Shown here piece after piece: positions 1 to 11,443 of a DNA stretch of 51,822 bases. A model generated the notes under the pieces. That model saw nothing but the letters and a program-made list of their open reading frames with translations, was not told where the DNA came from and made no database searches. This DNA is from Fragilaria crotonensis (taxonomy: Eukaryota; Bacillariophyta; Fragilariophyceae; Fragilariales; Fragilariaceae). Positions within the stretch are counted from its first letter, which is position 1. Each line of letters starts with the position of its first letter. The stretch lies in NCBI GenBank assembly GCA_022925895.1, contig JAKSYS010000447.1:1-51822 (forward strand), given 5' to 3'. Position numbers and translations under genes: made by a program.

Positions 1-905
1 CACAACATCAACCATGAAAGGGAGGGCCCCTGGCCCTCTCAAGTTAAATCATTCAATTCAAAACATGTCAAACACACCAATGAAGAAGTTTCTACAATGA
101 AAATGAAGATTGAACAGAAGTGGAGGAGGAGATTGAATTGCAAGATAACTGGTATTTTCCAGAATCGAAATTTTTCTGACAGAATCTGGTATATTTTCTC
201 GGCGTCGACCAATCATCCATGGTGATCTTTTCTTATTTCATCAAACTTCATCAGAGCACACCAGGTTCTTTGATCCAAGAGCCAAGTTTCTTTCACAAGC
301 AGTCTAATCAAGAGCAGAGCCAACCTTTAGGAAGGCATCAAAGTCACATTCAAGCAGTAAGTTACCAAGAGAAGTGGATTCCAAGTGATCCAGAAAAGAG
401 ATTAAGTATTCGAGAGCAGAGTTATCCTATTCAAGAGTGGAGTTTCCGTATTGCAGTGAATCGATTTCTTCATACTGTGCAGCAAAATCAGCATGAAGCA
501 GCCATGATGCAATTGATACATCAATCACCGAAGATCCAGTACATTCCAGAGCAGGGCCAACCTTTAGGAAGGCAAAAAAGTCATATTCAAGCAGTAGTAA
601 GTCACCGAGTGAAGTGGAAATCTTACTCCGAGAAGTGGTGGATCTTCTTTCCACATTACAGCCACCCTCCCTACCGAGCAGCCATCACCACCAACAAGCA
701 AGAAAGTCAAAGTATCAGAGCATGCAGTCCTAGAGAAGTCTTTCTGGGTTGCAAGATAGTCGGGTAGTGCAGCATTGCACTACTCATTATTTCCAGGTGG
801 CCTCTAGTACTGTACTCCAGGGTAGCGGTCATCCGTGTGGGTCGAGTTCCGTTTTTGCCCGGGACAGCGGCAGCACGTAAAATAGATTTTAGGTTTTTTT
901 TTTTT
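1..905 (+). repeat. Poly(T)-tailed repeat-rich element, copy 1 (5' end not seen)
   Basis: This is a repetitive unit ending in a T run (about 893-905). It holds one open frame, 219-767 (182 codons), rich in Gln, Ser and His. The frame contains an internal direct repeat of about 50 bp (312-362 and 549-602) giving the similar peptides QPLGRHQSHIQAV and QPLGRQKSHIQAV. Its C-terminal part has FFPHYSHPPY, which matches FFPHFSHPPY near 30400 in the second copy, so the two units share both a coding-like end and a 3' tail. I recognise no protein family. The frame may only be an open repeat rather than a gene. The 5' boundary could lie outside the window. Confidence 0.45.
827..905 (+). repeat. Conserved 3' tail of the poly(T)-tailed repeat family
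   Basis: The tail reads GTGTGGGTCGAG, a variable spacer of about 25 bp, then GCGGCAGCACGTAAAATAG, ATTTTAGG and a T run. The same arrangement occurs at about 19230-19299 and 30508-30578, attached to different bodies. GGGTCGAGTTCC resembles a pol III B box, but this is only a suggestion. A run of nine A follows the T run. Confidence 0.6.
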
Positions 906-1135
906 AAAAAAAAAGGTACGGAAATGATATCGGGAAATGAAGTTATCCAATGTTCGTTTTATATTGAAACAAAGAACCATGAACCATGAAGTATACAGCA
1001 GGTTTCATGCTAGACCGTCCTGGCGTACCCCACGCACAATTTATACTAAGTATACAAAGTCCCACAGTAAAATTCTGAAAGATTTTTTGCAATCGAACTC
1101 CCTCCTTGACGAGCGACGACGTATCATAAAGAGCA

Positions 1136-1489
1136 TCATTCCACATCTTCATCAGGACTGCTTCTTGCTTCATTTGCTTCCCTCAACTGAGAATTGACAA
1201 AGCCACGGTCAAAATCAAGGGCGCATCGGTGTCCTTTAAAGGCTTTCATGAGCCTCTCAATCTCATTGTACAAAAGCTCTTGTTTTATATGAGTTGGAAT
1301 GGCAGCGTGAGTACCAGCACCAGCTGAATTCGCTTCTTCAAGTTTCTGATCAAGATAGTGGTAAGTGCAAATATATGCACGCGCTCTTGCAGCGAACTTT
1401 TCTATTCTCACTCTGCTTAGAACATCCACAGGGCATGTGCATTCTCTTACAAGTTCTTTGAAGTTCTCTCGCCCTCGCTTTCGGGACAC
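1136..1489 (-). pseudogene. C-terminal fragment of DDE transposase
   Basis: The 117-codon frame is the last part of the transposase lying at 1742-3337. Reading back through 1490-1560 in the same frame gives TPKFHSELAGEGIEYSWAHA. I align this to the KFHCEL...IE..W block that carries the third catalytic acidic residue in the fungal and algal DDE endonuclease-like transposases. RRFA-like and FKGHR motifs follow, also typical of that C terminus. At least two frame changes separate it from the core: 1560-1620 is readable in one frame, and 1620-1740 (LRHLMAECVDFKTEET) in another. It is a broken piece and not a separate gene. Confidence 0.6.
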
Positions 1490-1741
1490 TGGAACTCGTC
1501 GGTAGAATGACTTCGCATGTGCCCAGCTGTATTCTATGCCTTCACCAGCAAGTTCAGAATGAAATTTTGGCGTCAGCTCAACACGAACTCAAGTTGAGTG
1601 CCCAAATATTGGAAGCAGTTTCCTCTGTCTTAAAATCCACACACTCCGCCATAAGATGCCGAAGGGAGTATTGTAAGTCGACATGTCCTGATGTTGGATC
1701 CTTGCGTCCGTCAATGTATACCTCCTAATGACCCTTCCAAA

Positions 1742-3337
1742 TCAACCCTGCTCCCAAAGGACTTGCAGAAGGCCTTTAGGCTTTCCTTGCCACCCTGCGA
1801 TGACTCCTTGCTTCTCTTCGAACACGTCGATGCCATGTCGCCTTGCAAATGTTTGTAACTCTTTCCTTGTGTAGCCCCGTTGTTCTGGCATCTCAACTCC
1901 AGCTTCGGACAGAGCTTTGATTAAGAGCTTCTTTGACCGTTCAACTCGCCTGCTCGTCCCTGTTGCTGTATCATGTCTCTGAGCTTCTCTCTGATCATGG
2001 GAGAGGTACCATGGACCAGAATCGTGTGGTTGGAAAACCATGGACTGAGTGTCGCCAACGTTTAGTTTTGGTGAGTGCGAGCCAAGGTAACCATCTGCTT
2101 GTAAAATCATTGTGTCTCTCATCATTGGCTGTGCCCCTCCGAAGGTTCGTGACATATGAAATGCACTCAGAGCTCCGCTTCGCTTGCGTGCGTGACCCTG
2201 ACTATGATCAAACAAGAAGACAAAATTGTATTCAGAATATAGAACCTGCAAACAATCCACGACATCTTCGAATTGCAAGCTCATGTGATAACTGTTCCAA
2301 TAACCCTTGTTGTTGGCTCCGATGTAGAGATACTTGACAAACGGCGATTCAGTTAACAGCGGTTTTTGGGTCGTCTTTAAAATCTCCATGGCAAGGTAAG
2401 TCTTGTGTGTTCCTCGCCTTTCATCATTGACCTTCGCTAACTCTTCTGCCGTCATCTCCCGTCCGAAGCCAAACTCTCTCGCAACGAAGGCAGAAAGCAT
2501 ATAGCCGTCGCCATCGGACTTCGGGAGCAACGGGCGTTGCCCTTTTGGTCCTGTCCATGTCTTGCTTCCAAGCAAGTACTGAGCGAAGACGCTCTCGTCT
2601 TGGCCAACTATCATCAAAGGCCGTGCCTGCAAGGAAACGCGAATGCTTTTTGTTGGTGTTATCTTGTCGGTGTTGTCGTGATCAGCAGTCCTCTCGTTCT
2701 TTCTTGTTGCTTGATTCCAGTAGTCAATATGGAATTCAATCCTGTCCTGGTTCCCGATAATATCATGATACAAGAAATAACCGAATGTGAGATTAAGATT
2801 CATTGCCTTTGCTTCATCAACCGATACTTGCACCCAGCGTTTACAGTAGGGCTCAAATTCTGTTAGATAACGTTTGCAGAATGTTTGCCGATTGGCTACC
2901 ACATCATCACGTTCATGGCCGTCAACGTATAAGCTCTTTTTCCTTGAATCGTAGTTAAAACCGAGACATCGCATCCACCGCCAAGTTGTCGTCAAACCTA
3001 CAGACTCCAGTCTGTGAGCATTTAAGAAGGAACGGATTGGTGTGTTGGCATCCTCATCTGGCAGTTCAGCACCCGCAGCATTGCCTGTAGTAGTGTCAGT
3101 AGTACTCGCTGGTTGTGTCACCACATTTTCTTCCGCCAAGTTCTTGCTAGCCTTGGAATCACTGATGTGACGGAAATCGTGAACTCGCTCTATAGTTAGT
3201 GTTGCTAAGTTCTTGATGCCAAAGGAGACAATCTGGTCCTTGGCATCGGGAAACAGTTCGAGCAACCGCGGGAGTGGACGTTTTCCACATTGAACGTACG
3301 GATTGGGGTGCGGAAAACCCTCAAATTGCCTGAACAC
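1742..3337 (-). pseudogene. DDE endonuclease-type transposase core, decayed
   Basis: This is the largest open part (531 codons) of a cut-and-paste transposase. Visible blocks are QDESVFAQYLLGSKTW (first catalytic D, followed by E-S), the glycine-rich KSDGDGYMLSAFVAREFGFG, and VFLFDHSQGHARKRSGALSA (second catalytic D, where related proteins have FDNA.H). This order matches the DDE superfamily transposases common in fungi and seen in algae. The frame opens with GTG, not ATG. Upstream, ATFFKTVANWNKVF reads on in frame past 3337, but before that the protein continues in another frame (3205-3453), so there is a frameshift near 3380. The C terminus continues after further frameshifts at 1136-1489. 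I see no terminal inverted repeats. Confidence 0.65.
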
Positions 3338-3568
3338 CTTGTTCCAATTTGCAACGGTCTTGAAGAACGTTGCCTGACGGAGTCAAGGCTATTCAGAACC
3401 TTGCATGCCTGCTTACAACAATCATGCCATGTTATCTGATTCATGTTGGTCAACTATCTGGTACGCACAACAAAGGAAGGTCGCCCGTTGTCGAATCTCA
3501 AATATCTCGACCTTGGTGCAGAAGTTCTCGTCCTGCCGATTAATATGTTTCTCCAGCCGTCCTCACAG

Positions 3569-4303
3569 TCATGCAGATTGTAGCAGTCCTATCCGTCGCT
3601 TAACTGCCTCATGTGCAGTTTCGTTGCTGCATTGCCTCGCCTCGCCGCCATCGTTGTCGGTACTGACAGCTGGTGGTGGTGTCAAAGCTCTCGTTATCCT
3701 TGTTGTTGGACGAAAGAGTCGACGTGCTTCAGGGCTATCAGGCCAGTATGACATTGGTACAGAATCCTCCTCCCTATGCTCTAATCTTGGGCGTTTCTGT
3801 GGTGACGGCTGTTCGTTAATTGCTTCTGCACACACATCATCCAAATTGGTAGATTCAGTCGTGTCGACACGAGTTGCGAGAGTGATTGCTGGTCTCGCTC
3901 TTGTTGAAGGAATGATAAGGGCATTTGATGCCGTTTCCAGCACTCTTTCCTTCCAAGCCTTATTCAAGGGATACGGATAGCTTACCTGCCTTGTTTCATT
4001 CGTCAAATAATAAAAGTGTTGATGATTGTAGTTGATTCTGAAGACTCCGCTCTGATTTGACCCGTCAAATCTTGACATGACGGATCCGAATGTAGCGGCC
4101 TTGGACATTGCCGTATTAAACTTTCGAACGTCAATGACAATTGCGGGATCAATGTGTCCCGTTTTTTTAAGTGCTTCAACCCATGTTGACGCAGGGAGCC
4201 AGCAGTTTGACAATCGAGGTCCGTACACAGGATCGGCGCGAATCAACATCACAGCATTCACAAAAATAGTGTAAATGCCTTGGTCAGCCATCTTGACTAT
4301 CAA
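3569..4303 (-). pseudogene. N-terminal fragment of the same DDE element (probable)
   Basis: This 244-codon frame lies directly upstream of the transposase core in the same orientation and is separated from it by about 230 bp that switch frames. The first 100 residues look like a folded domain rich in aromatic residues (NYNHQHFYYL). The last 110 are polar and of low complexity (TPPPAVSTDNDGG). I recognise no family. I assign it to the transposase element because of its position, strand and decay; it could instead be a separate small gene. The shadow frame on the plus strand (3405-3980) has no supporting motif. Confidence 0.4.
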
Positions 4304-4367
4304 CCCAACTTCGTCAGATCGACTCTAAAGTGTATTGAGAAGGCAATTGTCAGGGTTGGGTTGATAG
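4297..4367. repeat. 13-bp inverted repeat, possible element edge
   Basis: CTATCAACCCAAC (4297-4309) and its exact complement GTTGGGTTGATAG (4355-4367) are separated by 45 bp. They overlap the start of the frame at 3569-4303. It may be a hairpin at the edge of the transposase element; no partner copy is visible at the other end. Confidence 0.5.
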
Positions 4368-4939
4368 ATCAGAGTGCAATGTTGTGTTGAGCGGCATGAA
4401 ACTCATTGTGGAATGCCTTGCTTCCAACACGAGAATATTCTCATTTGATTACGTCATGACTAAAATTCTATTGGCTACACGTATGTTTTGTACTGGGTGC
4501 TGCGCCAGGTTTCTTGGTGATGAAACCTGCTGTATACAGTATAAAAAAGAGAGGAATGTGGGAATCGCTTAGGTAGCGCATTGCGTAGGACCTAACGTAT
4601 TAGTACTACTCCATTACGTAGTACAATACATAGAGTATGCTAGTACTCCGAGTGCCACGTACCACGAACATGACGGTGAACATGACGTTGCACGTTATGC
4701 AGTGCATTCCCTTGTAAATTCAGTATTCCATTACGCATAGTAAATTGCGTAAAGTATTCAGTACTACATTCCGTAGTACATTCCGTGGTACAGTAGTGCT
4801 TTAGGTTCTACTAGCTAGTGTTAGCTACAGTAGTACTTATGACACAACTTGTAATCCAGAGTCCAGATACACTTAACGTCGCTATGACCTGCAATCTGCA
4901 ATGCACAACTCTGTCGGATTGTTCTCATGTCTCCTTTGG
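4368..4939. other. Non-coding spacer
   Basis: No credible gene. From about 4590 to 4850 the sequence is crowded with short GTAC/GTAGTAC-type motifs (TAGTACTACTCCATTACG, TTCCGTAGTACATTCCG), a texture that recurs near 9670-9760 and 17620-17660. Confidence 0.6.
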
Positions 4940-5440
4940 CTAGAGTCCATTTATTCCTCCCCAATTCTGGACCATCACTGGTGGATATGCAAAGTTTTGC
5001 TTCTTCATGTGGCAGTTTGGACGAAACACTTCGAAGGAAATCAAATCAATTGACAGCCCTGAAAGTGAGCAAGAGAAGGCGCCAGACACCACATCCTCAT
5101 CAATTATGTCCTTTGCAAGGTACATGGCCAAAGGCGGGAAGAAGCAAATTGTCGGTGTACTGCGTTCAGTAGACTCGTTGATGGATGATGAATGATGACT
5201 CTCTTTGAATCCGCGAGATCCTTTTCCACTATGTAGGGAAGAACGCCAATCCATTGCCTTGATGCAAGCCTTTTGTCCACAACAGTCCACCGGACTCGCA
5301 AGTAGGCACGGCCTTGGCGCAAGGTTTTCTGGATACCTTCCGCACCCGAAGCCTCCTGTTTTGACGAGGGGAGGAGTAGCACGATGTGGTTTCCTACCGA
5401 ACTCGGGTATGGAGACATTTGTACCGCAATCGCATGTCAT
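4940..5440 (-). CDS. Hypothetical protein or gene remnant, Cys-containing
   Basis: The 166-codon frame starts with ATG (MTCDCGTNVSIPEFGRK). It has nine or more Cys in its first 130 residues but no recognised motif. A second frame on the same strand (5104-5418) also reads like protein (GRAYLRVRWTVVDKRL...SRQWIGVLPYIVEKD). One real gene may have shifted frame here, or one of the two is a shadow. Plus-strand frames 5205-5474 and 5384-5659 overlap as well. Nothing nearby helps; it lies 330 bp beyond the end of the WbsX-like gene. Confidence 0.22.
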   Translation of the reverse strand: MTCDCGTNVSIPEFGRKPHRATPPLVKTGGFGCGRYPENLAPRPCLLASPVDCCGQKACIKAMDWRSSLHSGKGSRGFKESHHSSSINESTERSTPTICFFPPLAMYLAKDIIDEDVVSGAFSCSLSGLSIDLISFEVFRPNCHMKKQNFAYPPVMVQNWGGINGL

Positions 5441-5768
5441 TCGTATGGTTGTCTATCAAAATGCACAAGAGTAATCGGTGAAACTCAACAAGAGGCACGA
5501 TACATTTACACACTTCGGGACCAAGTCTTGCACGACCACCAAGAGGATTATGTTCTAATCTTAAGGAGTTCATCAAGACAAGCACTCATGCACACCTCAA
5601 GAACTATATCTCCAACTAGAGACAACCCATACGGTCCAGCATTCAGTTCGACCCCTTAAAATGTTATTCATATTACATGTATAAACTAGACGATAATCCA
5701 ACCAAGGGCAGATGTAGCGTATTTCAAAGTGTTCTTTGGGATACACTGGCGGCATCTCGATATGTAGT

Positions 5769-7178
5769 CTAGCGCAAGCTGCTGGTGTCATTTAATGGTG
5801 GCATCTCGTTCAGGTTAGAGGTGCTCAACCGACAATCCCGCAGCGCCTCAAGATATTCATAACCGTATATGTCGCTTGGCTCCAATGCCGCCTGCTCACT
5901 CCACTCATTCCAGGCAAAAAACAGAACCGCTTTTTCTGACTTGGTCTGATTGTACCAGGCACGAACACGGGAAATGCAGCGCTCTCGGAACTCCTTCGGC
6001 GTTGGTTGATGGGCTGGTAACGTCCGGTTTTTGGTCAATGCATGTGGCAACCCTTCAGGGTTGCCCTTCGACACGCGTGGCGTGTTGTCAAAGTTCAAGC
6101 TCATACCAAGCTGATAGTCATCTACGTGATCCCACTTATGGTAGCCGTAAAAATCCCCATTGCCAGTATTGGGCGGGAATTCTGCATATGCATCCGCAAA
6201 CTCAATCTTCGAGACCTGGTTACGCCAGAGCTGGATGGAAGCAATAATATAAAGCTTTGGCGCACCCTTTTCAATGAGCGTGTCCTGAAGCTTGTGGATG
6301 TACTCCGTGGGTACATCCGTCGCAACGTAGACGTAAAGGATCGGGCGACCATTGATTGTGATGTACCGTGGATGTGTGACAAATGGCAGCAACACATTTG
6401 CAAGCAATTCCGCTTCATCGTAAACGCTTTCCTTGCCAGCGAACTCTTCATTCACCCAATAAAGGGCGAAGTCCGTGTCGGGTTCCCCATCCAAAAGCAT
6501 TTGCTTATTGACATCCGAGAGAAACCACTCATTTTCGGGGAAGTAAAAGTAATAAATGAAACCATCCAACAAGTATTTCTTGGCCAGGGCAGCCTGGGTG
6601 CGGCGCTGCTCTAGGCATCGTGGATCATAGTAGATGTTATTGAGTGGTCGGGACATGAAAACCGAATTCCGATTCATAGTGAAATTGGGGTTTTGAAAGT
6701 ACCTCCAGTCATCCAAGTTGTCGTTCACAGGGGATGGGTACCACTGCGGAAAATATAAAGCCAGAAACTTGACGTCGACTTTGTCCAGTACCGGGTTGGG
6801 TGGCGGATCGGGATGGTCGATGTACCAGGGCCAAGTTTTATTCTGTGGAGGGTTCGTGCCATTCAAGCAGATGTCCCTGTGCGTGCCAAGGTCCATCTCA
6901 AACATGTTCAATGTCCAGGTGACATTGCTCTCATCTCGCAGACGAGAGAGTTGCCATTTTTCTACATCCGTCACTAGCTTTTGATGGTCAATAGAGAAAG
7001 AGACAAAGTTGAAGAGAACCACAGCTATGGCAAACATGAACACCCCCCCACAGCGAGGAATGGCACCGCCGTTCCGCACAACATAGGAAAGAAGGGCTTC
7101 GAACGGTGTCCCAAACAACCAAAAGCAGACCACCGATACAGCCAACAAACATACGAATTCCAAGATGTGCAGCACCAT
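5769..7178 (-). CDS. WbsX-like glycosyltransferase, type II membrane protein
   Basis: The 469-residue single-exon gene starts with a clear ATG. Residues 4-24 and about 45-62 are hydrophobic, so the protein is anchored at its N terminus with the catalytic part probably in the Golgi or ER lumen. NVT, NGT, NKT and NFT sequons fit that. From about residue 130 it follows the WbsX-like glycosyltransferase family (GH99-like barrel): FLALYFPQWYPSPVNDN, then QAALAKKYLLDGFIYYFYFP, DFALYWVNEEF, and near the end FAWNEWSEQAALEPSDIYGYEYLEAL. That last block is the family's most conserved stretch. In bacteria such proteins act in O-antigen and capsule synthesis, and eukaryotic algae carry homologues. The substrate is unknown. 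The gene is intact, with no frameshift, and is one of two likely host genes here. Confidence 0.82.
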   Translation of the reverse strand: MVLHILEFVCLLAVSVVCFWLFGTPFEALLSYVVRNGGAIPRCGGVFMFAIAVVLFNFVSFSIDHQKLVTDVEKWQLSRLRDESNVTWTLNMFEMDLGTHRDICLNGTNPPQNKTWPWYIDHPDPPPNPVLDKVDVKFLALYFPQWYPSPVNDNLDDWRYFQNPNFTMNRNSVFMSRPLNNIYYDPRCLEQRRTQAALAKKYLLDGFIYYFYFPENEWFLSDVNKQMLLDGEPDTDFALYWVNEEFAGKESVYDEAELLANVLLPFVTHPRYITINGRPILYVYVATDVPTEYIHKLQDTLIEKGAPKLYIIASIQLWRNQVSKIEFADAYAEFPPNTGNGDFYGYHKWDHVDDYQLGMSLNFDNTPRVSKGNPEGLPHALTKNRTLPAHQPTPKEFRERCISRVRAWYNQTKSEKAVLFFAWNEWSEQAALEPSDIYGYEYLEALRDCRLSTSNLNEMPPLNDTSSLR

Positions 7179-8642
7179 TTGTAACTTTTACCATTAGCCG
7201 AGAGTATGTCCGGATTGAGGTATAAAAAAAATGTATGGCTGGATTCATGACGAAGATTCGCGAGGTATGTACAGCTCTACTCATCTGTTCCAGAATTTAT
7301 GCACGGACAAAAAAATTCACGCCGTAGGATAAAAGTGTGCAGCTGTGACTTGTACGTGAATGGTCGTACAATTTCTACGATTTGTTGGGCTTGCGACCGA
7401 TATTTAGACAATAAGGCGCCAAACATTTCATATACTATGGGTGTGCATATGATCATCATGAATGAGATTCCTTTTCTGTTGAGACATATATAGAGCATTG
7501 CTCTCTGTGGGGTGCATTCCGGCTTTTTGGTATCTTCATCACTATTTACTGATATATTCAAATATTTTAAATGCCGAATGATTTCATGAATATACGCTTA
7601 TATACGATATATCCTTGCACACGTTTGTTCTGAACGAAGAATAGATGCATACCGTTCGGAAGGGTGCATTGGACTTCATTTTTATATCCATGTTTGTATG
7701 TGAAACTGTATTAACATAGAAGTTCTTATTTTGCTTTTGGCAGTTTGTGCATTCACACATGAAACGTGTTTGCAGAAGCTGACACGACCTCGAGCAAAGT
7801 TTCCCGAAACATTAACCCTTCGCGCACCTACAGGCGGGATTCGTGGCTCTCCCGCCTCAGCGGCTGCTTGACTCTACAGTCCTCAGGAATCTAGCTAAGT
7901 GGCTAGTAGTAGGTAGATTTTGATTGGGGTCTTGTGACTATGGAATTGTATGTTTGAAACTGGTATTATACCAGTGGTATAATACAGCTGTATTGTACCA
8001 CCCAGTTTTGGAATTGTATTTTAAAATGTATTTTATGGCAATTACTCCGTAATCAAGAGCCTGAGACTCATTGGCTGAAGCTCCCGCAACAAAATTCACT
8101 TTGGGAGTTAGTCTTGGTGTTAGCGACATAAGTTAATGTGCAATTTAGGATGCGATCACATGTTATCTACTAGTGTTGAGTTACACAAATCAGAAGTACT
8201 TTATGTTCTGAGCCGCTGATCAGTTGCACTATAACAGCCCAAGCATTGACTTTCATTACCAGAGCTTCTGTAAATGAGTTTCAAGCGTTTGTTGATGGAG
8301 TAAATGCCATTTTTGGATTTCTTAATAATCCAAAATTGATTGAGTATTGATCATTTTTGTGTATTTATTTGTTATCATTTTTGCATCAAAATTGAATCTT
8401 CAAGAAGTCAATGAGCATAAAAGGTTGAGAGGATCTCAGGATACCATCACTACAATCCATACACACTCAACAAAACACAACAGCACAATTCTGCATAATA
8501 TTAATGTCTGACTGCAGAATGTTCATTTAACTGAAAGCCCTGTATCAGCAATTGTGGCAAATTATGTACTGAATTGCACACTAGTCAATGGGTATATCTA
8601 CCCACTCCAATCAAAGGATACCGTCGGCATCATCAATGCATA
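7179..8642. other. AT-rich intergenic region, promoter side of the WbsX-like gene
   Basis: No gene is visible. The 5' flank of the WbsX-like gene is AT-rich (TATAAAAAAAATG at 7220-7232). Small frames at 7277-7561 and 7938-8129 lack motifs. A TACCAGTGGTATAATACAGC-type inverted motif lies near 7967-7990. Confidence 0.5.
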
Positions 8643-9210
8643 CTTGACAAACCCTAGCAGAACATTTTTTCTGCATTTCTAATTTAGGACTCAGATTTTG
8701 CACTACAAAGGGGTCCCCGCACCCTGTATATCTGGGACTTGTGCGTTGACTTTTCTTTCAACCAATGAGTAAGCTCACTACAAACAATCCTAGGGTGTCA
8801 AAAACATTTCTGATACACCGTTAACAATCATTGACAGAAGATTTGTTCTGCAACTCCAATACAGCCCTCAGATTTTGCATTACAATGGGGACCCCACACC
8901 CTGTATATTTGGGGCTTGTGCTTTGACTTTTCTTTCAACCAATGAGTAAGCTCACTACAAACAATCCTAGGGTGTCTAAAACATTTCTGATACACCCTTT
9001 ACAATCCTTGACAGAAGATCTGTTCTGCATCTCCAATGCAGCCCTCAGATTTTGCATTACAAGGGGACCCCACACCCTGTATGTTAGGGGCTTATGCATT
9101 GACTTGTGTTTCAACCAATGAGTAAGCTCATTAAAAAATCCTAGGGCATCATGAACAACACCAATGCAACTGAAAGAAATATTTATAGGATCATCTTCTG
9201 CATCTCCAAG
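8643..9210. repeat. Tandem repeat, unit about 177 bp, about 3 copies
   Basis: The block ACCAATGAGTAAGCTCA recurs at 8761, 8938 and 9114, giving spacings of 177 and 176 bp. Each unit also contains CAGATTTTGCAYTACAA, ACCCTGTAT and AATCCTAGGG. The first and last units are partial and more diverged. The unit length is close to that of nucleosome-scale satellites. Confidence 0.85.
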
Positions 9211-10320
9211 TCTGACCACAGACTCTGCTTAGTATGCAGTGTCTTTGATCAGAGCACACAAACAGGCAGCAAATCCAACCACCAGCATAGAATTCCATTG
9301 CCGCTAGTGATGATCCTGCATCTTTCAGCAGCATGGAACCAAGCTCCTTATTGGCCAAGCCTAAATCTGTCAACTTTGCAGTAGTAGGTGAGGAAACACG
9401 GTGGTGTGGAGATATTCTCATTCCACACTGCGGCCTAAATTGCTGGTTATGTATGATGAAGAATCACCCCTACCCAAAACACACAAGTTAAACACATCAA
9501 TGACCATGACAGAACCATTTTACTAGGTGAATTAGGTCTTTAATTGCAATTTTTTTGACTTTCTATGCTATGTTAGTATACTTGTTAACTAAGCTCCAAA
9601 AAGGGACGAACTTGGAAGCCCTGCTCAGGAAAGTTTTCTGCATGTGGCGGGCTAACCCCCAACCCAGAGCACGTAGCACGGTAGTAGTCTACTCGGTACT
9701 GTACTGTAGTGCTGTTTAATACAATATGGTATAATACAGTAAAATACGGTATAATACACCCTCCATCTCAACTATTTGTTTAATACAATTCGATAGTTGT
9801 GACATCCTATGCTAGGATTTACCGTACCCGCCATCTACACGGACGGTAGCGCGCTTGCCGTTTCGTGCGGAGTGGGCGGGCGGGCTTCAAAAACGCGAAC
9901 TACGTGTATGTGCTTGCCTACACACTGTGTCGGTGGACCTGGCTTGTGCTGGTGCGTCGACGCTTCGTGCGGGTAGTCTAATCGTTGCCTCACGGGTATC
10001 CACCTGGCTCGAACAACAATATGCAATATGCAGAGTTAAAGCGTTTCGTCTGTTCAAATGCCAGTTTTCGCTCCTACCTAGCTCCCACATGTGTTGTGGT
10101 ACTGGCCGTATTCTGTTCCCAAGTGTCGTGCGTCTGGCTGGAGCATTTGCGAATGACGCACGTACTGTACCTGACTTTCGGTCTCCACTGCCGCTATTGG
10201 TCAAGTTGGATACTGTCGCACAGGCAACAATACACCGGTAACTATAAACAAGTATTGATTCGACTTAACTCAATGATCATTTTGCTAATTTATTCATCGT
10301 CGTTTTGAAGGTCACACTGA
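9211..10320. other. Non-coding region
   Basis: No supported gene. Overlapping frames on both strands at 9835-10308 lack motifs and contradict one another. Around 9715-9775 is an ATAATACA/GTATAATAC-rich stretch that could be promoter-like. Confidence 0.5.
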
Positions 10321-10702
10321 ATGTCTCTGACTCCGGTGAACTACGAACACGTTGACGAATCAGGTTATCCTCGTAGAGGAATGATTCAAGATCGTTGTTG
10401 AGAGATAATGACCAGCCATCAGGTTACGTAAGGGATGTCTCTCAACCTGGAAACCATGTCATACGAAGAAGCTGGTATTCAGGTCGGCTTCGTCGAATCT
10501 GATTACCAGTTACTTCAAATGATTGGTATCAAGGAATCTGATTACCAGTTACTTCAAATGATTGGTATCAAGTCTAGGTTTGAAGACATCGGAGCGAGTC
10601 ATCGCTCACTCTTTTTGGCTCTAGCAGCTTTTATCTTTGGACCGTACATCCAAGGCCTATCGCTAGCCAGGCCATCAAGCAGTTTTTTCCTTTTCTTTCA
10701 TC
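10321..10702 (+). other. Leader of the gag-like gene with a 39-bp tandem duplication
   Basis: A 39-bp segment is duplicated head to tail (about 10495-10533 and 10534-10572), giving the peptide ESDYQLLQMIGIK twice in the frame 10435-10728. A pyrimidine-rich stretch at about 10678-10700 leads into the ATG at 10703. I read this as the leader of the downstream gene rather than a gene of its own, although a frame from ATG 10321 (VNYEHVDESGYPRRG) is also plausible. Confidence 0.45.
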
Positions 10703-11431
10703 ATGTCGGACGCGGACTCTATCCTTGACTCTCTTATGGATGACGCTACGGGCGTATCCTTTGTTGTGGTGCCCGGTGGGCCTTCGAGTGCCGTTGGCAC
10801 TCCCTCGCCATCTGTATCGGCTCGTATGATGGGGGTTGTCAGAAGTGAAATCCAAGGTACGAATATTGGTGGTAAGGTTTACTCTGTTGTTCGCGTCTGC
10901 GGTTCCGATAGTTCTTTGTGTTTCGGCATTGTCGGAAAAGGTGGAGGGGCATTTTGTATCAAAAGGAATTGTGGATTCAGCTCGCACGCAGATGCGAAAC
11001 TCTCTTTTCAGGGAAGGGACGAAACGTGCTTCTTCATTTGCCGCGGAGGAGAGGGCAGCTCCACTATCTATTCTCAGCCTAGCATTGATGAACGGCGTGT
11101 GCCAGCAGGGAAGGTAAAAGATGAGTGGAACGGCCAGCAGCGGACGTTGGCGGAATGGAGAATGGCTTTTCGTGCTGTGGATAACGCTGATGACGCAGGC
11201 GCCACTGTCGACGACATCAAGAAAGAGGTGACTTTCCTAAGCGAGACGTCCAACTTCCGGACGCCATCAAAGAAGCGTAAAGAGGTTACTCTGGAGGATG
11301 ATGGTGGGTCCTTGGGAAATCTTGAATTTGTTGGACACGTGAGAACTCTACCCGAGGACTTGACTCCGGAGCTAGACGAGGTAATTACGAACACCATGGC
11401 GAAGGGTTTGTTGACCAGGATAGTAGCATGA
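10703..11431 (+). pseudogene. Gag-like protein, N-terminal part
   Basis: The 242-codon frame opens with ATG in a sensible context (MSDADSILDSLMDD). Residues 70-115 hold a Cys/His group (C.KRNCGFSSHA...CFFICRGG) that could bind zinc. The rest is polar and charged with a Lys/Arg patch (PSKKRKEV). A stop at 11429 separates it from frames that continue the same gene downstream. I do not recognise a named family. The modular, repeatedly broken layout beside a copia pol suggests a retrotransposon capsid protein. It lies on the opposite strand from that pol, so it may belong to another element. Confidence 0.4.
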
Positions 11432-11443
11432 CTGGAATCCAGT

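Noticed and set aside
9835-10308. Overlapping frames of 63-128 codons on both strands
   Set aside because: They contradict each other, have no motif and lie in GC-richer sequence where chance frames are longer.
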